From positions 1-10,684 of the forward strand of contig JADGJA010000788.1 in NCBI GenBank assembly GCA_027596035.1: a stretch of DNA of 10,684 bases, in the 5' to 3' direction. This DNA comes from Thoreauomyces humboldtii. Its lineage: Eukaryota; Chytridiomycota; Chytridiomycetes; Spizellomycetales; Powellomycetaceae. Positions 1 to 8,520 of the stretch are shown piece after piece. Each line of letters opens with the position of its first letter. The first letter of the stretch is position 1. The notes below the pieces were generated by a model. That model was not told the origin of the DNA and did not search any database. It worked only from the letters and a program-made list of their open reading frames with translations. The position numbers and the translations under genes are program-made.

Positions 1-472
1 CCTCCCCCCCATTTTTGGTTTTTGTATCTTATTTTTGATCTGCGGGGAAGGTGGAACCGGCCTCTTCTATAACGGTACAGCAACGGCCACCGGATATCAT
101 TTTTCAATGCACAGCTCCCGTTGCCCTGACTGTCCCTATCTGCGGAATCAAGTCACATCAGCGGAAGGCGGAAGCAGCAGAGGTGCTTCGGCCCGGAAAC
201 CTATGGAGGACTTGGCTCTTCGATGTCCGTGACAGCGCTCGCGATCGGCACTACCGACAGTTCGGGATTCGGTTCGGGTGCACCTCACCAGCGCTCCCCG
301 GACACCAAGCCGTTTTCTTTTTTTCTTGGTTTTTATTTCGGTGACGATATCTGTACAGGTACAGCATGGTCCATTGGTATAGGCGGTTCTCAATCTGTTA
401 ACACTTCTTCTGAACACCCTGTTCCCCCCAGCCTTTCCCTGACATCTCTTGCTTGAATATCACTCTCCTGCA
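1..472. other. 5' flank of the cell-wall protein gene, no gene seen
   Basis: No convincing gene. The open frames on both strands overlap one another, have no recognisable domain and look like chance frames of GC-rich DNA. There is a T-rich patch at about 316-340 and a short tandem of the hexamer GTACAG at about 353-364. The last 50 bases before the ATG at 473 are pyrimidine-rich, as is common for fungal transcription start regions. No clear TATA box lies at a sensible distance. Confidence 0.5.
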
Positions 473-1218
473 ATGTTCGCACCCGTCATCCTTCTTCCGT
501 CGCTTCTGCTCCTTCTGTCCTCAGCTGTCTTGCCAGTCCTGGCAGCAGAGGATGCAGACCCTTCAACCGCACAGCTCGTCTTCCCGACCACCCCGATCAC
601 TTCCACGGTGTGGGTGGCCGGCCAGCAGAGTCCCATCACCTGGACCCTTCCTGACGGATATCCAACCGCCGTCACCGACCTGACGATCGAGCTCGGAGTC
701 GGGCAGAACACGACGGTCGAGGGAAGCGGAATCTTCGTGTCCAAGGACGTCCCATACCCCGCAACCCTCACCTTGAACTACGTGGTTCCCGCCAACCTCA
801 CCGCTCGACAGTACTGTTTGATCTTCACCGGAAAGAGTGACTCGGGCACCGTCTACGGTCCCAACTACGCTACATGTAAGGTTTCCTGTCCATGGTTCTT
901 CCCATGCCATGCATGCTCCGAATCAATCGCATCTGACATCCTGACCTTGCAGGGTTTACCGTCAACGCCGCGGGTACCGCTGCAGCATCAATCCCGCCCG
1001 TCCCATCGAGCGTCTCCACGCCTGCTACCGTAGCCTCCGCAGCCACAGTCGCTGCTGCTGCCTCCACGCCGGTCGTAGCGCCCTCCTCCTCCTCCTCCTC
1101 CTCGGTCGCTGGTGCGGCTGCCACGCAGGCTGCCAGCGCCCATTCCGGTGCAGCAAGTCTTGCGGTTGGTCTTCTCGGGTTCCTGACCGCGTCGGCCCTC
1201 ATGGCTGTGACCTTGTAG
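473..1218 (+). CDS. GPI-anchored Ser/Ala-rich cell-wall protein, Kre9/Knh1-like
   Basis: Two exons, 473-875 and 953-1218, joined over a 77-nt intron (donor GTAAGG, acceptor TTGCAG, CTGAC branch-like sites at about 932 and 941), give 222 residues. Residues 1-24 form a signal peptide with a Leu-rich core. Residues about 33-138 resemble the Kre9/Knh1 N-terminal domain of fungal Ser/Thr-rich surface proteins: the beta-strand pattern with the SPITWT motif at 53-58 and a closing FTV strand just after the splice. N79 and N108 are N-glycosylation sequons. A Ser/Ala/Thr/Pro linker (about 145-200, with a run of seven serines) leads to a hydrophobic tail (about 202-222) after a small-residue site, the layout of a GPI-anchor signal. 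The product is therefore probably an outer-surface or wall protein; Kre9 relatives act in beta-1,6-glucan assembly, but that role is inferred. The ATG at 473 is preferred to an upstream in-frame TTG at 449 because only it puts the signal peptide at the N-terminus. Confidence 0.85.
1083..1103 (+). repeat. CTC/TCC trinucleotide microsatellite
   Basis: Six to seven tandem CTC/TCC units inside exon 2 of the cell-wall protein gene encode the poly-serine run of the linker. Unit-length changes stay in frame, so the linker length could vary between strains. Confidence 0.8.
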
Positions 1219-2016
1219 AGATTCTCGGTGGCACTTTCCAGGGAATACCTGTTGGATACCTGATGGCGTACTTTCCCCCATCAATTACTGCACATACACA
1301 CCCGTCCCCTTGACTAATAGCTGTTGCACTCCCTGATGCGTCAAGGGCGCATCCTGGTTCCTCTAGTGTTGCAGAAAATATATCAGATGCGTTTTGACGT
1401 ACAGTACGGTATGAATGCCGGAGTCAGCAGACTCAGCAGAGAGTGATTTTAGAGAAGGCGGGGGGGGGATTGTCAAACCCTGTGAAACTTCGAACGTCAA
1501 TGCGGCAACGAGCACACAGACCGTCCGTCGTGCCACGACAAGAAGCGGGCACAGAGGATACAGCACAGAGGGCCAACGCGATGAACGCGATGGAAGAAGC
1601 CTGTCGCTATGAAATGTGCGCGCTGGGCCGCGTAACCTCGTGTAACGCCGGTCTCTCTACTGTGTAAATCTCCAACAGAAGAAGCAGAGAATGCAAACAT
1701 GGATTGTTCTTGATGTTCGTGCGACCCATCGAAGCGGCAAGGCGTGACAAGCCCCAAAAGGAAAATCAATTTTTAGGCAGTGGCACGGTGTGCGCTTACG
1801 ACGGAGGATCCTTCGTTCGATCAGAACAAACGGAAATCCTTGCACATGTGGGGTGCGTCACCGTGCGTGGACCGTGGACGGGAAAAAAGACACATCTCGT
1901 CGGGAGGGGTAGGAGGATCAACTTTCCTCGAACGTGTCAGGGTCAACGACACACCTGCGCGGGGTCTCGATCAAGAATGGTGGACCGAGCTGGCAGCGGG
2001 ATAGGGAGCGTCGGTC
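1219..2016. other. Intergenic region, no gene recognised
   Basis: About 800 bases between two plus-strand genes. Open frames occur on both strands but overlap each other, lack domains, and none has a convincing start context or splice partner. A run of G at about 1459-1467 is the only low-complexity feature. The right part presumably holds the promoter of the ribonuclease gene. Confidence 0.5.
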
Positions 2017-2023
2017 TATAAAG
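2017..2023 (+). promoter_or_regulatory. TATA box of the ribonuclease gene
   Basis: TATAAAG lies 75 bases upstream of the ATG at 2092, leaving room for a short CA-rich 5' leader. A clean TATA box suggests a strongly inducible gene, which is common for secreted enzymes; inducibility is inference. Confidence 0.6.
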
Positions 2024-2091
2024 TCCGGGAGGGGACAGGCAACGCTTCCAGATCCCCACCCTTCTCCAACAGACATCCAAACACGACCATC

Positions 2092-2691
2092 ATGCACTCT
2101 TCCACCATCCTCGCTCTCCTGCTCTGCGCGACCGCCGCCACCGCCTCTCCCTTGTCCAGCCGTCAGGCTGAGTCCTGTGGCAAGGTCGAACTCACTGCGG
2201 ATGACATCCACAACGCTCTCGTCCAGGCTGCCTCGACCCCCATTACCAAATTCTCCAAGCGTTTCGAGGCATACCCCCACCAGTACGACAACCGTGAAGG
2301 CTTCCTGACCGGCACCTGCGCCGAGAAGTCGTCCCAGGGTCTTACCTACGAGTTCCCCATCATCCGCGGCGGAACCTGGCACACTGGCGACAAGCAGCCC
2401 GGATTGTACAGGGTCGTTTACTACCTCACCGGCTCCACCGCCACCTTGTGCGAGGCTGTCTACCACGGAAGCGGCGAGAACTTCTTGCTCTGCAAGCCCG
2501 AAGGAACCCCCTCCGGCGGCGATGCCACTGTCGCCCCCACCGAGACCGCCACCGAGACTGCCACCGAGACCGCGACTGCGACCGAGACCGCTACCGAGAC
2601 CGCCACTCAGACGGCCTCCGAGACGTCAACCGAGACTGCCACCGAGACCGAGACCACTGCTGAATCCACCGCTACCCCCACCGACTTTTAG
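2092..2691 (+). CDS. Secreted guanyl-specific ribonuclease, N1/T1 family
   Basis: Intronless, 199 residues. Residues 1-18 are a signal peptide ending in an Ala-rich cleavage site. The middle (about 27-135) matches the RNase T1/F1/U2 fold family: a YPHQY block carrying Y61 and H63, E87 in a YEFPI strand, R107 in an RVV strand, and H125 and F131 near the end. These correspond to T1 Tyr38, His40, Glu58, Arg77, His92 and Phe100, so the whole active site is present. C29-C134 should form the conserved terminal disulphide and C76-C120 a second one. Such enzymes cut single-stranded RNA after guanosine through a 2',3'-cyclic phosphate. From residue about 144 an acidic Thr/Glu/Ala repeat tail replaces the usual end of the family; there is no hydrophobic GPI tail. 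The start is fixed by the signal peptide and the good context (ACCATCATG). It could serve nutrition or act as an effector; the sequence does not say. It converges with the nitronate monooxygenase gene. Confidence 0.9.
   Translation: MHSSTILALLLCATAATASPLSSRQAESCGKVELTADDIHNALVQAASTPITKFSKRFEAYPHQYDNREGFLTGTCAEKSSQGLTYEFPIIRGGTWHTGDKQPGLYRVVYYLTGSTATLCEAVYHGSGENFLLCKPEGTPSGGDATVAPTETATETATETATATETATETATQTASETSTETATETETTAESTATPTDF
2539..2661 (+). repeat. Degenerate TETA-coding minisatellite
   Basis: Tandem 6/12-base units of the type ACCGAG-ACYGCN encode the Thr-Glu-Thr-Ala tail of the ribonuclease (residues about 150-190). Silent third-base differences between units and a few substitutions (Gln, Ser) show the array is not freshly expanded. 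The tail is acidic and dense in threonine, so O-mannosylation is plausible. Confidence 0.8.
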
Positions 2692-2909
2692 ATGGAAAGA
2701 GTAGAAATATGTGCCCATTGTATATAGAAATTAAGAGGCTCCTTAATAGACAGTTTATTCAGCTCATTTCTGTACGGCGGCGGAAGTCGAGCACCATTGA
2801 GCGAAGAAAATGAAAAAGTTCAGTACAAAGCGCAGGCCACTCTTGTACACCGTATGAGAACTTTGCTTTGCTTCATTCCAGCTGCAAATCGATCGCTTCA
2901 GACTATACT
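2692..2909. other. Shared 3' intergenic region between convergent genes
   Basis: This 218-base gap holds the 3' ends of the plus-strand ribonuclease gene and the minus-strand nitronate monooxygenase gene. It is A/T-richer than the genes just after 2700, as expected for 3' UTR and polyadenylation sequence, but no exact AATAAA is present on the plus strand. Confidence 0.5.
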
Positions 2910-4142
2910 TCAAAGGCGACTCTTTCCCACCGCAGCGCGAGCCGAAGCAGCAACCGCACCACCGATCTCCAAGCAGTCGAACGCTTCTTCCACAATCCTC
3001 TGCACGACCAGTGCAGCCGGCCAGACTCCCCGCACGAGCCCGACGCCTTGTCCCGCACCGACATGAGCAACGTCAAAATCACCCTCCTTCAGAGCGCGGT
3101 CGTACATCGGCTGCCATGCTTTCATCGCCTGCCTGTCCTCGACGTCCAACTCCTGCGTGACGTTGTTACAAAGCACGCGAAAGCCGTAGTGATCCGGCCA
3201 CGGCGTCCCTCGAAGATGGTCGAACACGCGCGTACGAGTGGTCGAGAGTCCCCCATCGACGGTGGACACGAGAAGCTGCTTTCCTCCTTCTGGCATAGCA
3301 GACTCGTGCGTGGCGCAAAAGCGTGTGCCGATGACGACGCCGCTGGATCCAAGCATCAGTGTCGCTGTGAGGAACATGAAGGACGTTCGGGAGTCAGGGC
3401 CATAGGAAAGCACGATACGCAATGGGCAGATGATGATGCATAGGTACGGCGCCTCGAAAGGGTACCTGCCAATTGCCGACCATCCGAGACTCCTCCGGCC
3501 GCGAGGACTGGAACATCGATTCGTTCCGCGATCTCAGGGAGCAGGCAGAACGTCGAAGCGTTCAGAGTGCGTCCATGACCGCCAGCCTCGCTCCCCTGAG
3601 GATCAATGTGAGAGCGTTAGAGGCCACCCCTTGTTGGTTGGTGACGCCTGGGGGTCTTTGCATGTCAGTCTCTGGGACACTGCACTGGGACTTGCCTGAG
3701 CGACAACGACATCGACCCCATAGAACTCTGCCGCTCGGATGGCTTCTTCGACCGTCTGGACCTGAACCATGACCTTGACGTCTGGTGCCTCTTCGCGCAC
3801 TCTCTCGAGATGCTTTCCGAAGTCCCCGAAAGAGAACCATATGGCGGCAGGGCGACAAGCCAGTGCGGCGCTGAGGAGTTCCGGATACTTGTCGAGCCAC
3901 CATGTGATGAATCCGATGCCAGCAGCCCCAGTCATGCCCTGCTGCTTCCGCAACTGGCTAACCTGGGCCCACTGCGTCGTGATCCAGTTTGGATCGGTTG
4001 CGTAGCCCACTCCCAGAAGCGCCAGACAGCCGGCGTTCGCCACCGCAGCAACGAGACGGGCGTGGGCGACGCCAGCCATAGGGGCCAGAACGATGGGATG
4101 GGTTATCGCAAACAGCGCCGTGAGTTCTGTGCTGATGGACAT
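2910..4142 (-). CDS. Nitronate monooxygenase (2-nitropropane dioxygenase family)
   Basis: Three exons on the minus strand, 4142-3696, 3595-3466 and 3364-2910, give 343 residues, a normal length for the family. The enzyme is an FMN-dependent TIM barrel that oxidises alkyl nitronates to carbonyl compounds and nitrite. Landmarks in order: PMAG at 21-24; GIGF at 75-78; SFG at 104-106; VVVAQ-GSEAGGHGR at 145-158 with the catalytic histidine H156; AAGG at 181-184 (phosphate binding); and GVVIGTRF at 201-208. Intron 1 (3596-3695, 100 nt) has a GC donor, AG|GCAAGT, with a CTAAC branch site and acceptor CTCAG; intron 2 (3365-3465, 101 nt) is GTACCC...CACAG, phase 1, with CTGAC. Both joins fall inside conserved motifs, which confirms them. 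The methionine at 4142 is chosen because the barrel begins directly after it; the open frame extends upstream without homology. Divergent neighbour: an acyltransferase gene starting at 4657. Likely role: detoxification of nitro compounds such as propionate-3-nitronate; this is family knowledge. Confidence 0.9.
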
Positions 4143-4656
4143 TTTGATCTTGGGGAAGGATTGGAAACTGAAGGAGAACCGGGCAAAAGGCGATGACTGC
4201 GTACCATGTACCGTGTACCGTACCGTACCCCAGGTACCGGTAAGCACACTTCGAACCGCAGGTATCTCTGGCGCTCGGGTTGCCGGAGGCTTTACCGGTT
4301 CTTCAGTTTTACCTGGGTGCCAGAAGCGTGGGACGATGACGCACGCGCCTCCCTCTCCTCCTGTAAGTCCTGTTGCCCCTGCTCTCTTCCTGTTTTCCTC
4401 GCCCCCTCTTTCTTTCCTTTTTCTTCTTCTTTCTTTTTGCTTTTGGCTTTCACACACCGCCGGCAGCACACATCCCCCGGTACGCTGCGTGCGCGCACTT
4501 TTACTCTTGCCGCTGCCCGATACGTACTTTACCTTACCCCCTTTGGTGTCCCACCTCGCCTCGTTAACCCTCCAGGTACCCCATTGCCCACATTCTTTCA
4601 AGCGACCCTTTGTTTCCCGTCCGCATAACACCTCGCATACAGCGACTCCCAAAAGG
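4143..4656. promoter_or_regulatory. Divergent promoter region with GTACC cluster
   Basis: This 514-base spacer separates the start codons of the nitronate monooxygenase (minus) and the acyltransferase (plus). Six GTACC pentamers begin at 4201, 4208, 4215, 4220, 4225 and 4234, the last forming a palindromic GGTACC; another GGTACC is at 4575-4580. A pyrimidine-rich tract runs about 4345-4445, typical of fungal core promoters lacking a TATA box. Open frames crossing the spacer have no recognisable domains. Shared regulation of the two genes is possible but unproven. Confidence 0.55.
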
Positions 4657-6304
4657 ATGCCTCCCCACGCCCCAGATGAAGTCACTCACCAGGTGCAGCC
4701 AGCTTCCGTTCCTTTGCCAAACAAGGAGCTGTTGACCGGTCGCGACAACATGTTCATTACCATCGAGGATGAGTTCCACGCGGTATGATTCCCATCAGGG
4801 AAGTCCAGATTCCATGCACCGTACCTGAAGCCTCTCGATTTTCTTTAGATGAACGTTTCCGGTCTTTACACGTTCCCTGAGACCATGACCGCTGACGAGT
4901 TGAAGACCCACATCGCCGCCTTTGCAGAGTCTTTCCCGAGATGTAGGCAACGGGTCGTTCAGCCAGATGGCCTCTTCAAAAGGCCGTACTGGGAGGCCCA
5001 CCAGCAGTACACGGTGGATAATCACTTCACTCGGATTCAACTCCCGGCTTCCGGTTCGGCTCAGGCTTTGATGGACCTTGTCGGACCTATGCACTCGGCG
5101 GAGCTCGACAAGTCAAAGCCGTTGTGGCATTGCTATTGGTTCGATGGCCTCGTGGACGAGAACGATAAGCCCAAACGAGTCATTCTTTTCACTGCCCATG
5201 TGAGTGTTTTAGGAACTCTGGGTCATAGGCTCATCGAACCCGGTCTGACCTTTCATGGTGTCTCAGCACGCCATTGCCGATGGACAAGGCTTTGTACGTC
5301 GCCTTCTGGCTTACGTGGCCTCGCAAGATCCCACCATCAAGGACGCGAGCTCCCTTCAGTACAGCGCCGGTCATCACGCCAAGGCCGCGGTGACCGCTGC
5401 GAACACCGGCGCCCCTGCCGATGCCTCCATGGTCGCCGCCCGCACCACTCAAGCACTCGCAGCGCGCATCCACGGTCTTGTTGTCCTTGCCATGGCGGTT
5501 CTTGCTTACCTTTACAACATGCTCCTCATCGCTCTTACGCCTCGCAACTCCTACACGACCCGCACAAACACGACCCAAAAGCAGGCGTCGTGGACCACAT
5601 CCCACATCGACCTTCAGACCATCAAAGACATCAAGAACCAGTATAAAGTGACTGTGAACGACGTCCTTACAGCTTGCGTTGGCGCGGCTCTTGGTGGACA
5701 CCTACCCGCGGACGTTCAGGACCCGCGGTTTTGGCTCCTCATCCCTACGTCCATGCGTCGACCAGACGACACATCGGCGAGCAACAAGAGCAGCGGTTAC
5801 ATCCTTCCCGTGCTCAACGGTGCTGGCGTGAATGTAGCAGAGCGTATTCACGCTGTGCACGGTGCCATGAAGTACTCCAAAGCCAGTCCAGAAGCGATCG
5901 TCAACTACTCGGTGCTTGACATCGTCTTCCGCTTTCCCAACCTTTGGAAACTTCCCTTTGCCGGCGTCTTCCTCATGGGGTCGCAGAAGCTGCATGGTGT
6001 CCTCACCAATGTCCCTGGACCCATGCAGACGATTCGATGGGGCTCTCACGCTATCGAAGGCATGTGTGCGTTCATTCCACAAGCTGGACCCAACTCCGTG
6101 TCATGCGCCGTCTACACCTACAACGGGGCAGTCACCCTTTCCGTCTTCATGGACCACATCCCTGGAGACGAGTCGTTCGGCGACAATGCCGCTCGCAACA
6201 TCGTCAAATCTTTCGAGACCGCCGTGCGGGCTGCGTCGCTCTACGCGCAGGCGAACGCCATCGAGTTCGGCACCACGACGGCGATTGCTAAGAAGATCCA
6301 GTAG
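4657..6304 (+). CDS. Wax ester synthase/diacylglycerol acyltransferase (WS/DGAT)-like O-acyltransferase
   Basis: Three exons, 4657-4782, 4849-5199 and 5267-6304, with introns of 66 nt (GTATGA...TTTAG) and 67 nt (GTGAGT...CTCAG), both phase 0, give 504 residues. Members of this family transfer the acyl group of acyl-CoA to long-chain alcohols or diacylglycerol to make wax esters or triacylglycerol. Landmarks: PLW at 133-135; the catalytic HHAIADG motif at 159-165, with the second exon ending on H159 and the third starting on H160; a hydrophobic segment at about 228-249, probably membrane-associated; VNDVLTA at 289-295; and NVPGP at 407-411. All family motifs are present, so an active enzyme is expected, probably at the endoplasmic reticulum or lipid droplet. 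The ATG at 4657 is the nearest in-frame methionine before the first conserved block. Actual substrate (wax ester, triacylglycerol or other ester) cannot be read from sequence. It is divergent from the nitronate monooxygenase gene. Confidence 0.92.
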
Positions 6305-6890
6305 TAGCGGACTCTTGTGAAGCTAGCCGGTGGCATTTGGAACCTGGACCTATTCCTGATCTATATCCTTTCATACTCATGGATTTTCCTTCGTAATCTT
6401 TTCCACATTTTTAATCTTAAATGATTTTATCTCATCTTCCCAGCACCACGGATAGCCACTGTCCTTCCAGCGTGCAAATCGCACATGTGAGAGGTCCCGA
6501 TATTGGCGTGCCGATGTGCTGTGCCACCCCAACCCGCTCCTCATCTTCAAGTTTTTAGTATGGTCATGGCAATGCCCACCGTACTTCCGTCTTGCCCCAA
6601 AAATTACCAAACATGGTTTGAGCAAGCATGATAATTAGCCATTATCAAATCTTGAATAGCGACCTTCCCAAGATTCCTCAAAACCAAAGTCCAAGTTAGC
6701 ATTCTTTGTTTGTTCGTTCTGGTGGTTTGAGTAGTTTGCATCTGCCTGAGAGCCACATTACCCTGGACGATCAAGTGGCTACCTGCGTGTTCTTCTGATG
6801 TCTTTCGAGCAAAGTTAACCGTGCCCTCCACTTTTGTGAAAGTTTCGGCCACCTTCAACCCTCCGGGTAGGTGCCGTAAATCCCCCCTCA
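6305..6890. other. 3' flank and AT-richer intergenic DNA, no gene recognised
   Basis: After the acyltransferase stop the first 100 bases are AT-rich and likely hold the 3' UTR and polyadenylation site. The remainder is clearly poorer in GC than the genes to the left. A minus-strand frame at 6604-6891 shows no domain and abuts the copia remnant, so it is more likely old transposon-derived or random sequence. The edge at about 6890 is where similarity between the two copia 3'-end copies stops. Confidence 0.45.
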
Positions 6891-7198
6891 CGAAGGTGGG
6901 AGCTATCTAAACTAGTCTAGTGGAGAACTGTGCCTCCTGGAGTGAGGACTTGTACGTTCTCGCCTGCTTCACTCAACAGTCCCCTCAAGTGAGAGTTGTC
7001 GCTGGTGAAGTGGACCTCCATATCCTTGCTTGTATCGAGACGCCGGATACCCATTGTGTCCTTGTGCTTTTTGAAAGCGGGCCTTGGTAAAGGCTTCGTC
7101 ATGGTGTCGGCGGCCATGTCCGCGGTAGCCTTGTACGTGAGGACGATGGTTCCGTCGGAAACCTTCTCTCCAAAGAAGTGGTGTCGCACGCCGATATG
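6891..7198. repeat. Direct repeat copy 1 (copia pol 3' end)
   Basis: Matches 9168-9478 in the same orientation over about 310 bases. By eye there are about 21 differences, roughly 93% identity, many of them C/T or G/A transitions. The similarity starts at a shared CGAA(A)GGTGGG and ends at CCGATATG, where copy 2 changes to foreign sequence. Confidence 0.9.
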
Positions 7199-7287
7199 CT
7201 TGGTCTGTGCGTGATGGACTGGGGTGTTCGCCAATGCGATCTGTGAGCAGGACGGCGCAGCTGTGGGAACTGATAGTTGAATGTATA
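6917..7287 (-). pseudogene. Ty1/copia pol 3' end, RNase H C-terminal part, copy 1
   Basis: The minus-strand translation carries the classic copia RNase H ending: an IALANTPVHHAQTKHIGVRHHF block, then a TYKATADMAADTMTKPLP block, and a stop at 6917-6919. The upstream part of the domain (the VALSSTEAEY region expected in this family) is missing. The frame just before the IALANT block looks shifted by one base: the bases just upstream read as VLLTD in the neighbouring frame, as in the DNQSAIALA region of intact elements. It continues, after an intervening LTR, the reverse transcriptase remnant at 7437-8190. It is therefore a dead fragment and not an expressed host gene. Confidence 0.85.
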
Positions 7288-7436
7288 TGTTGGTAAAGCT
7301 TACTCGACTAAAGGGGAGAGAGCCGAGGGGAAAGGAGACTATCTAAGGAGTGGCTGTGCTCCTGCTATGTGTGTCCGGGTACGCCGGACACAGGCGCAGG
7401 TGAGACAACGGGTAGGATGACCTACCCCCGCCAACA
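7288..7436 (-). mobile_element. Short LTR (149 bp) inserted in the copia RNase H region
   Basis: Read on the minus strand the segment starts TGTTGGCGGGG and ends TTTACCAACA, giving perfect TGTTGG/CCAACA termini with the TG...CA ends of an LTR. It interrupts the copia frame directly after the RNase H motif SDADW and DKDTRR. An inverted partial relative is at 8521-8639, about 88% identical by eye. Flanking bases (AGACG before, TATAC after) do not form a 5-bp target duplication, so a simple solo-LTR insertion is not proven; a deletion of the RNase H centre accompanies it. Confidence 0.6.
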
Positions 7437-8190
7437 CGTCTTGTGTCCTTGTCCTCTGTCCAATCCGCATCCGAATAGGCTGCGATGCGAATATCGGCGT
7501 CGTCAAGTCCGTCCAGGAAATCCGGTTGAAGTACCAGTGCGTGGTCCATTATGCCGATGAGGTATCGAATAACCCCCGTCGCGGCGCGGGTGTGCCTCGG
7601 ACGGCCGTGCGCAGTATCGGAATAGAGTTGAGACTGGGTATGCAATGCACGCCCTTGTGACACAAACTCCATGCATGATGGAACCAATCATTTGCTGGTG
7701 CAGCTTGATGTCAGCCGGTGTGTTTTCCGCGAGCTTCTTGTCATGCCCCTCCATACTGGCAATGGTGTCGTTGTCCGGAAGAGCGATGAGGCGTGTGGTA
7801 GAAGGCATTGGGATGAGATTAGGCTTTGCTTCTGAGAGTCCAAAGCGCTTTGCTACCTTCTTAATGTACAGATCCTGCGAGAGAGCGATAGTACTTGATC
7901 TTCTGATCAGATCGATTTTCATGCCGAAAAAGAATTCCAAGATCCCGCAGTCCTTCATCTTGAACCGTTTTGCGAAGTCCTTCCAAATTGCGTGAAGCGT
8001 TTTGGCGTCTTTTGAGGCCATGATGATGTCATCGACGTAGACTCCGATGAGTTCAATTCCGTTGGACAAATTGCGGTAGAATACGCATGAGTCCCCTAGG
8101 CAGGGTGCGAATCCAATGGAAACGGGGTACTTGGTGAGGAGCTTGCTTCAGAGTCGCGCGGCTTGTTTGAGGCCATACATGTTGAGCAGA
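7437..8190 (-). pseudogene. Ty1/copia reverse transcriptase and start of RNase H, decayed
   Basis: On the minus strand the order is: a MYGLKQAARL block of the RVT_2 reverse transcriptase family, then a TGA stop at 8150-8148 where the family has tryptophan, then the catalytic YVDD motif at 8039-8028. The connecting region (EFFFGMKI, then LYIKKVAKRFG) follows, then the MIGSIMHG and ARPSEAHP blocks. A frameshift at about 7590 moves the reading to another frame, which continues with GVIRYLIG and AYSDADWTEDKDTRR of RNase H before being cut by an LTR at 7436. Gag, protease and integrase parts are not found next to it. The stop, the frameshift and the cut show it is inactive. Confidence 0.9.
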
Positions 8191-8193
8191 CCC
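8180..8193. repeat. 14-bp direct repeat, left copy
   Basis: TGTTGAGCAGACCC here recurs exactly at 8642-8655. The pair brackets a 448-base block that is unrelated to the reverse transcriptase on its left. It may be a target-site duplication or a microhomology at a recombination joint. Confidence 0.5.
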
Positions 8194-8520
8194 AGTTGTG
8201 GAGGTGCTCGACACTTGTGATAATGCTATGTAGCTTACTTGATGATATGCACTGTTTCCTCAGCGGGGACAGACATTCTGTGGCTGTGCTAGTACATCGA
8301 GTAGCACATCTGGCTAATGGGATGTGTCATCCCGGAGACCTCCTGTGTGACTCATACCTTCAGGTGACTCGCTGTCACTCACAGCACCTTGACAGGTCCC
8401 GTCCAGGTGTGCCGGGTGAATATGACGGGAGTCTTCCCTTTACCACACTCCTCTCAGGCTTGGTATGCCAGGGCATGGCAAGCCTGTTGCCAAAGAGGGA
8501 AGACAAGGCGTCTCGGAAGC
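8194..8520. other. Unidentified insert sequence, possibly internal end of another retroelement
   Basis: No recognised protein on either strand. It interrupts the minus-strand copia reverse transcriptase. Near its right end an imperfect hairpin (8431-8504) and a purine-rich stretch (about 8492-8508) come just before the LTR-like start at 8521. A purine tract directly upstream of a TG end is what the 3' end of a plus-strand LTR element would look like. That reading is tentative. Confidence 0.35.
8431..8504. repeat. Nested inverted repeat (imperfect hairpin)
   Basis: Outer arms GTCTTCCCT (8431-8439) and AGGGAAGAC (8496-8504) are perfect complements. Inner arms CAGGCTTG (8455-8462) and CAAGCCTG (8479-8486) are also perfect, with a further ATGCC/GGCAT pairing at the tip. 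The arms are separated by unequal unpaired bases. Confidence 0.75.

Noticed and set aside
449..472. Upstream TTG start for the cell-wall protein
   Set aside because: TTG is not a likely nuclear start, and the extension would push the signal peptide away from the N-terminus; the ATG at 473 fits.
1918..2466. Minus-strand frame opposite the ribonuclease
   Set aside because: It is antisense to a well-supported secreted enzyme, Gly/Glu-rich as a shadow of GC-rich codons, with no domain.
3596..3691. GT donor four bases inside the GC-AG intron (CAA|GTCCC)
   Set aside because: It would shift the frame and break the conserved AQGSEAGGH motif; the GC donor has the better consensus and keeps the frame.
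4143..4685. N-terminal extension of the nitronate monooxygenase frame
   Set aside because: The open frame runs through the pyrimidine tract and GTACC cluster, is low-complexity and Lys/Arg/Glu-rich, and has no family counterpart. The barrel starts right after the ATG at 4142.
6604..6891. Minus-strand 95-residue frame as a gene
   Set aside because: No domain, no signal peptide, adjacent to transposon remains and in AT-richer DNA; more likely chance or decayed sequence.
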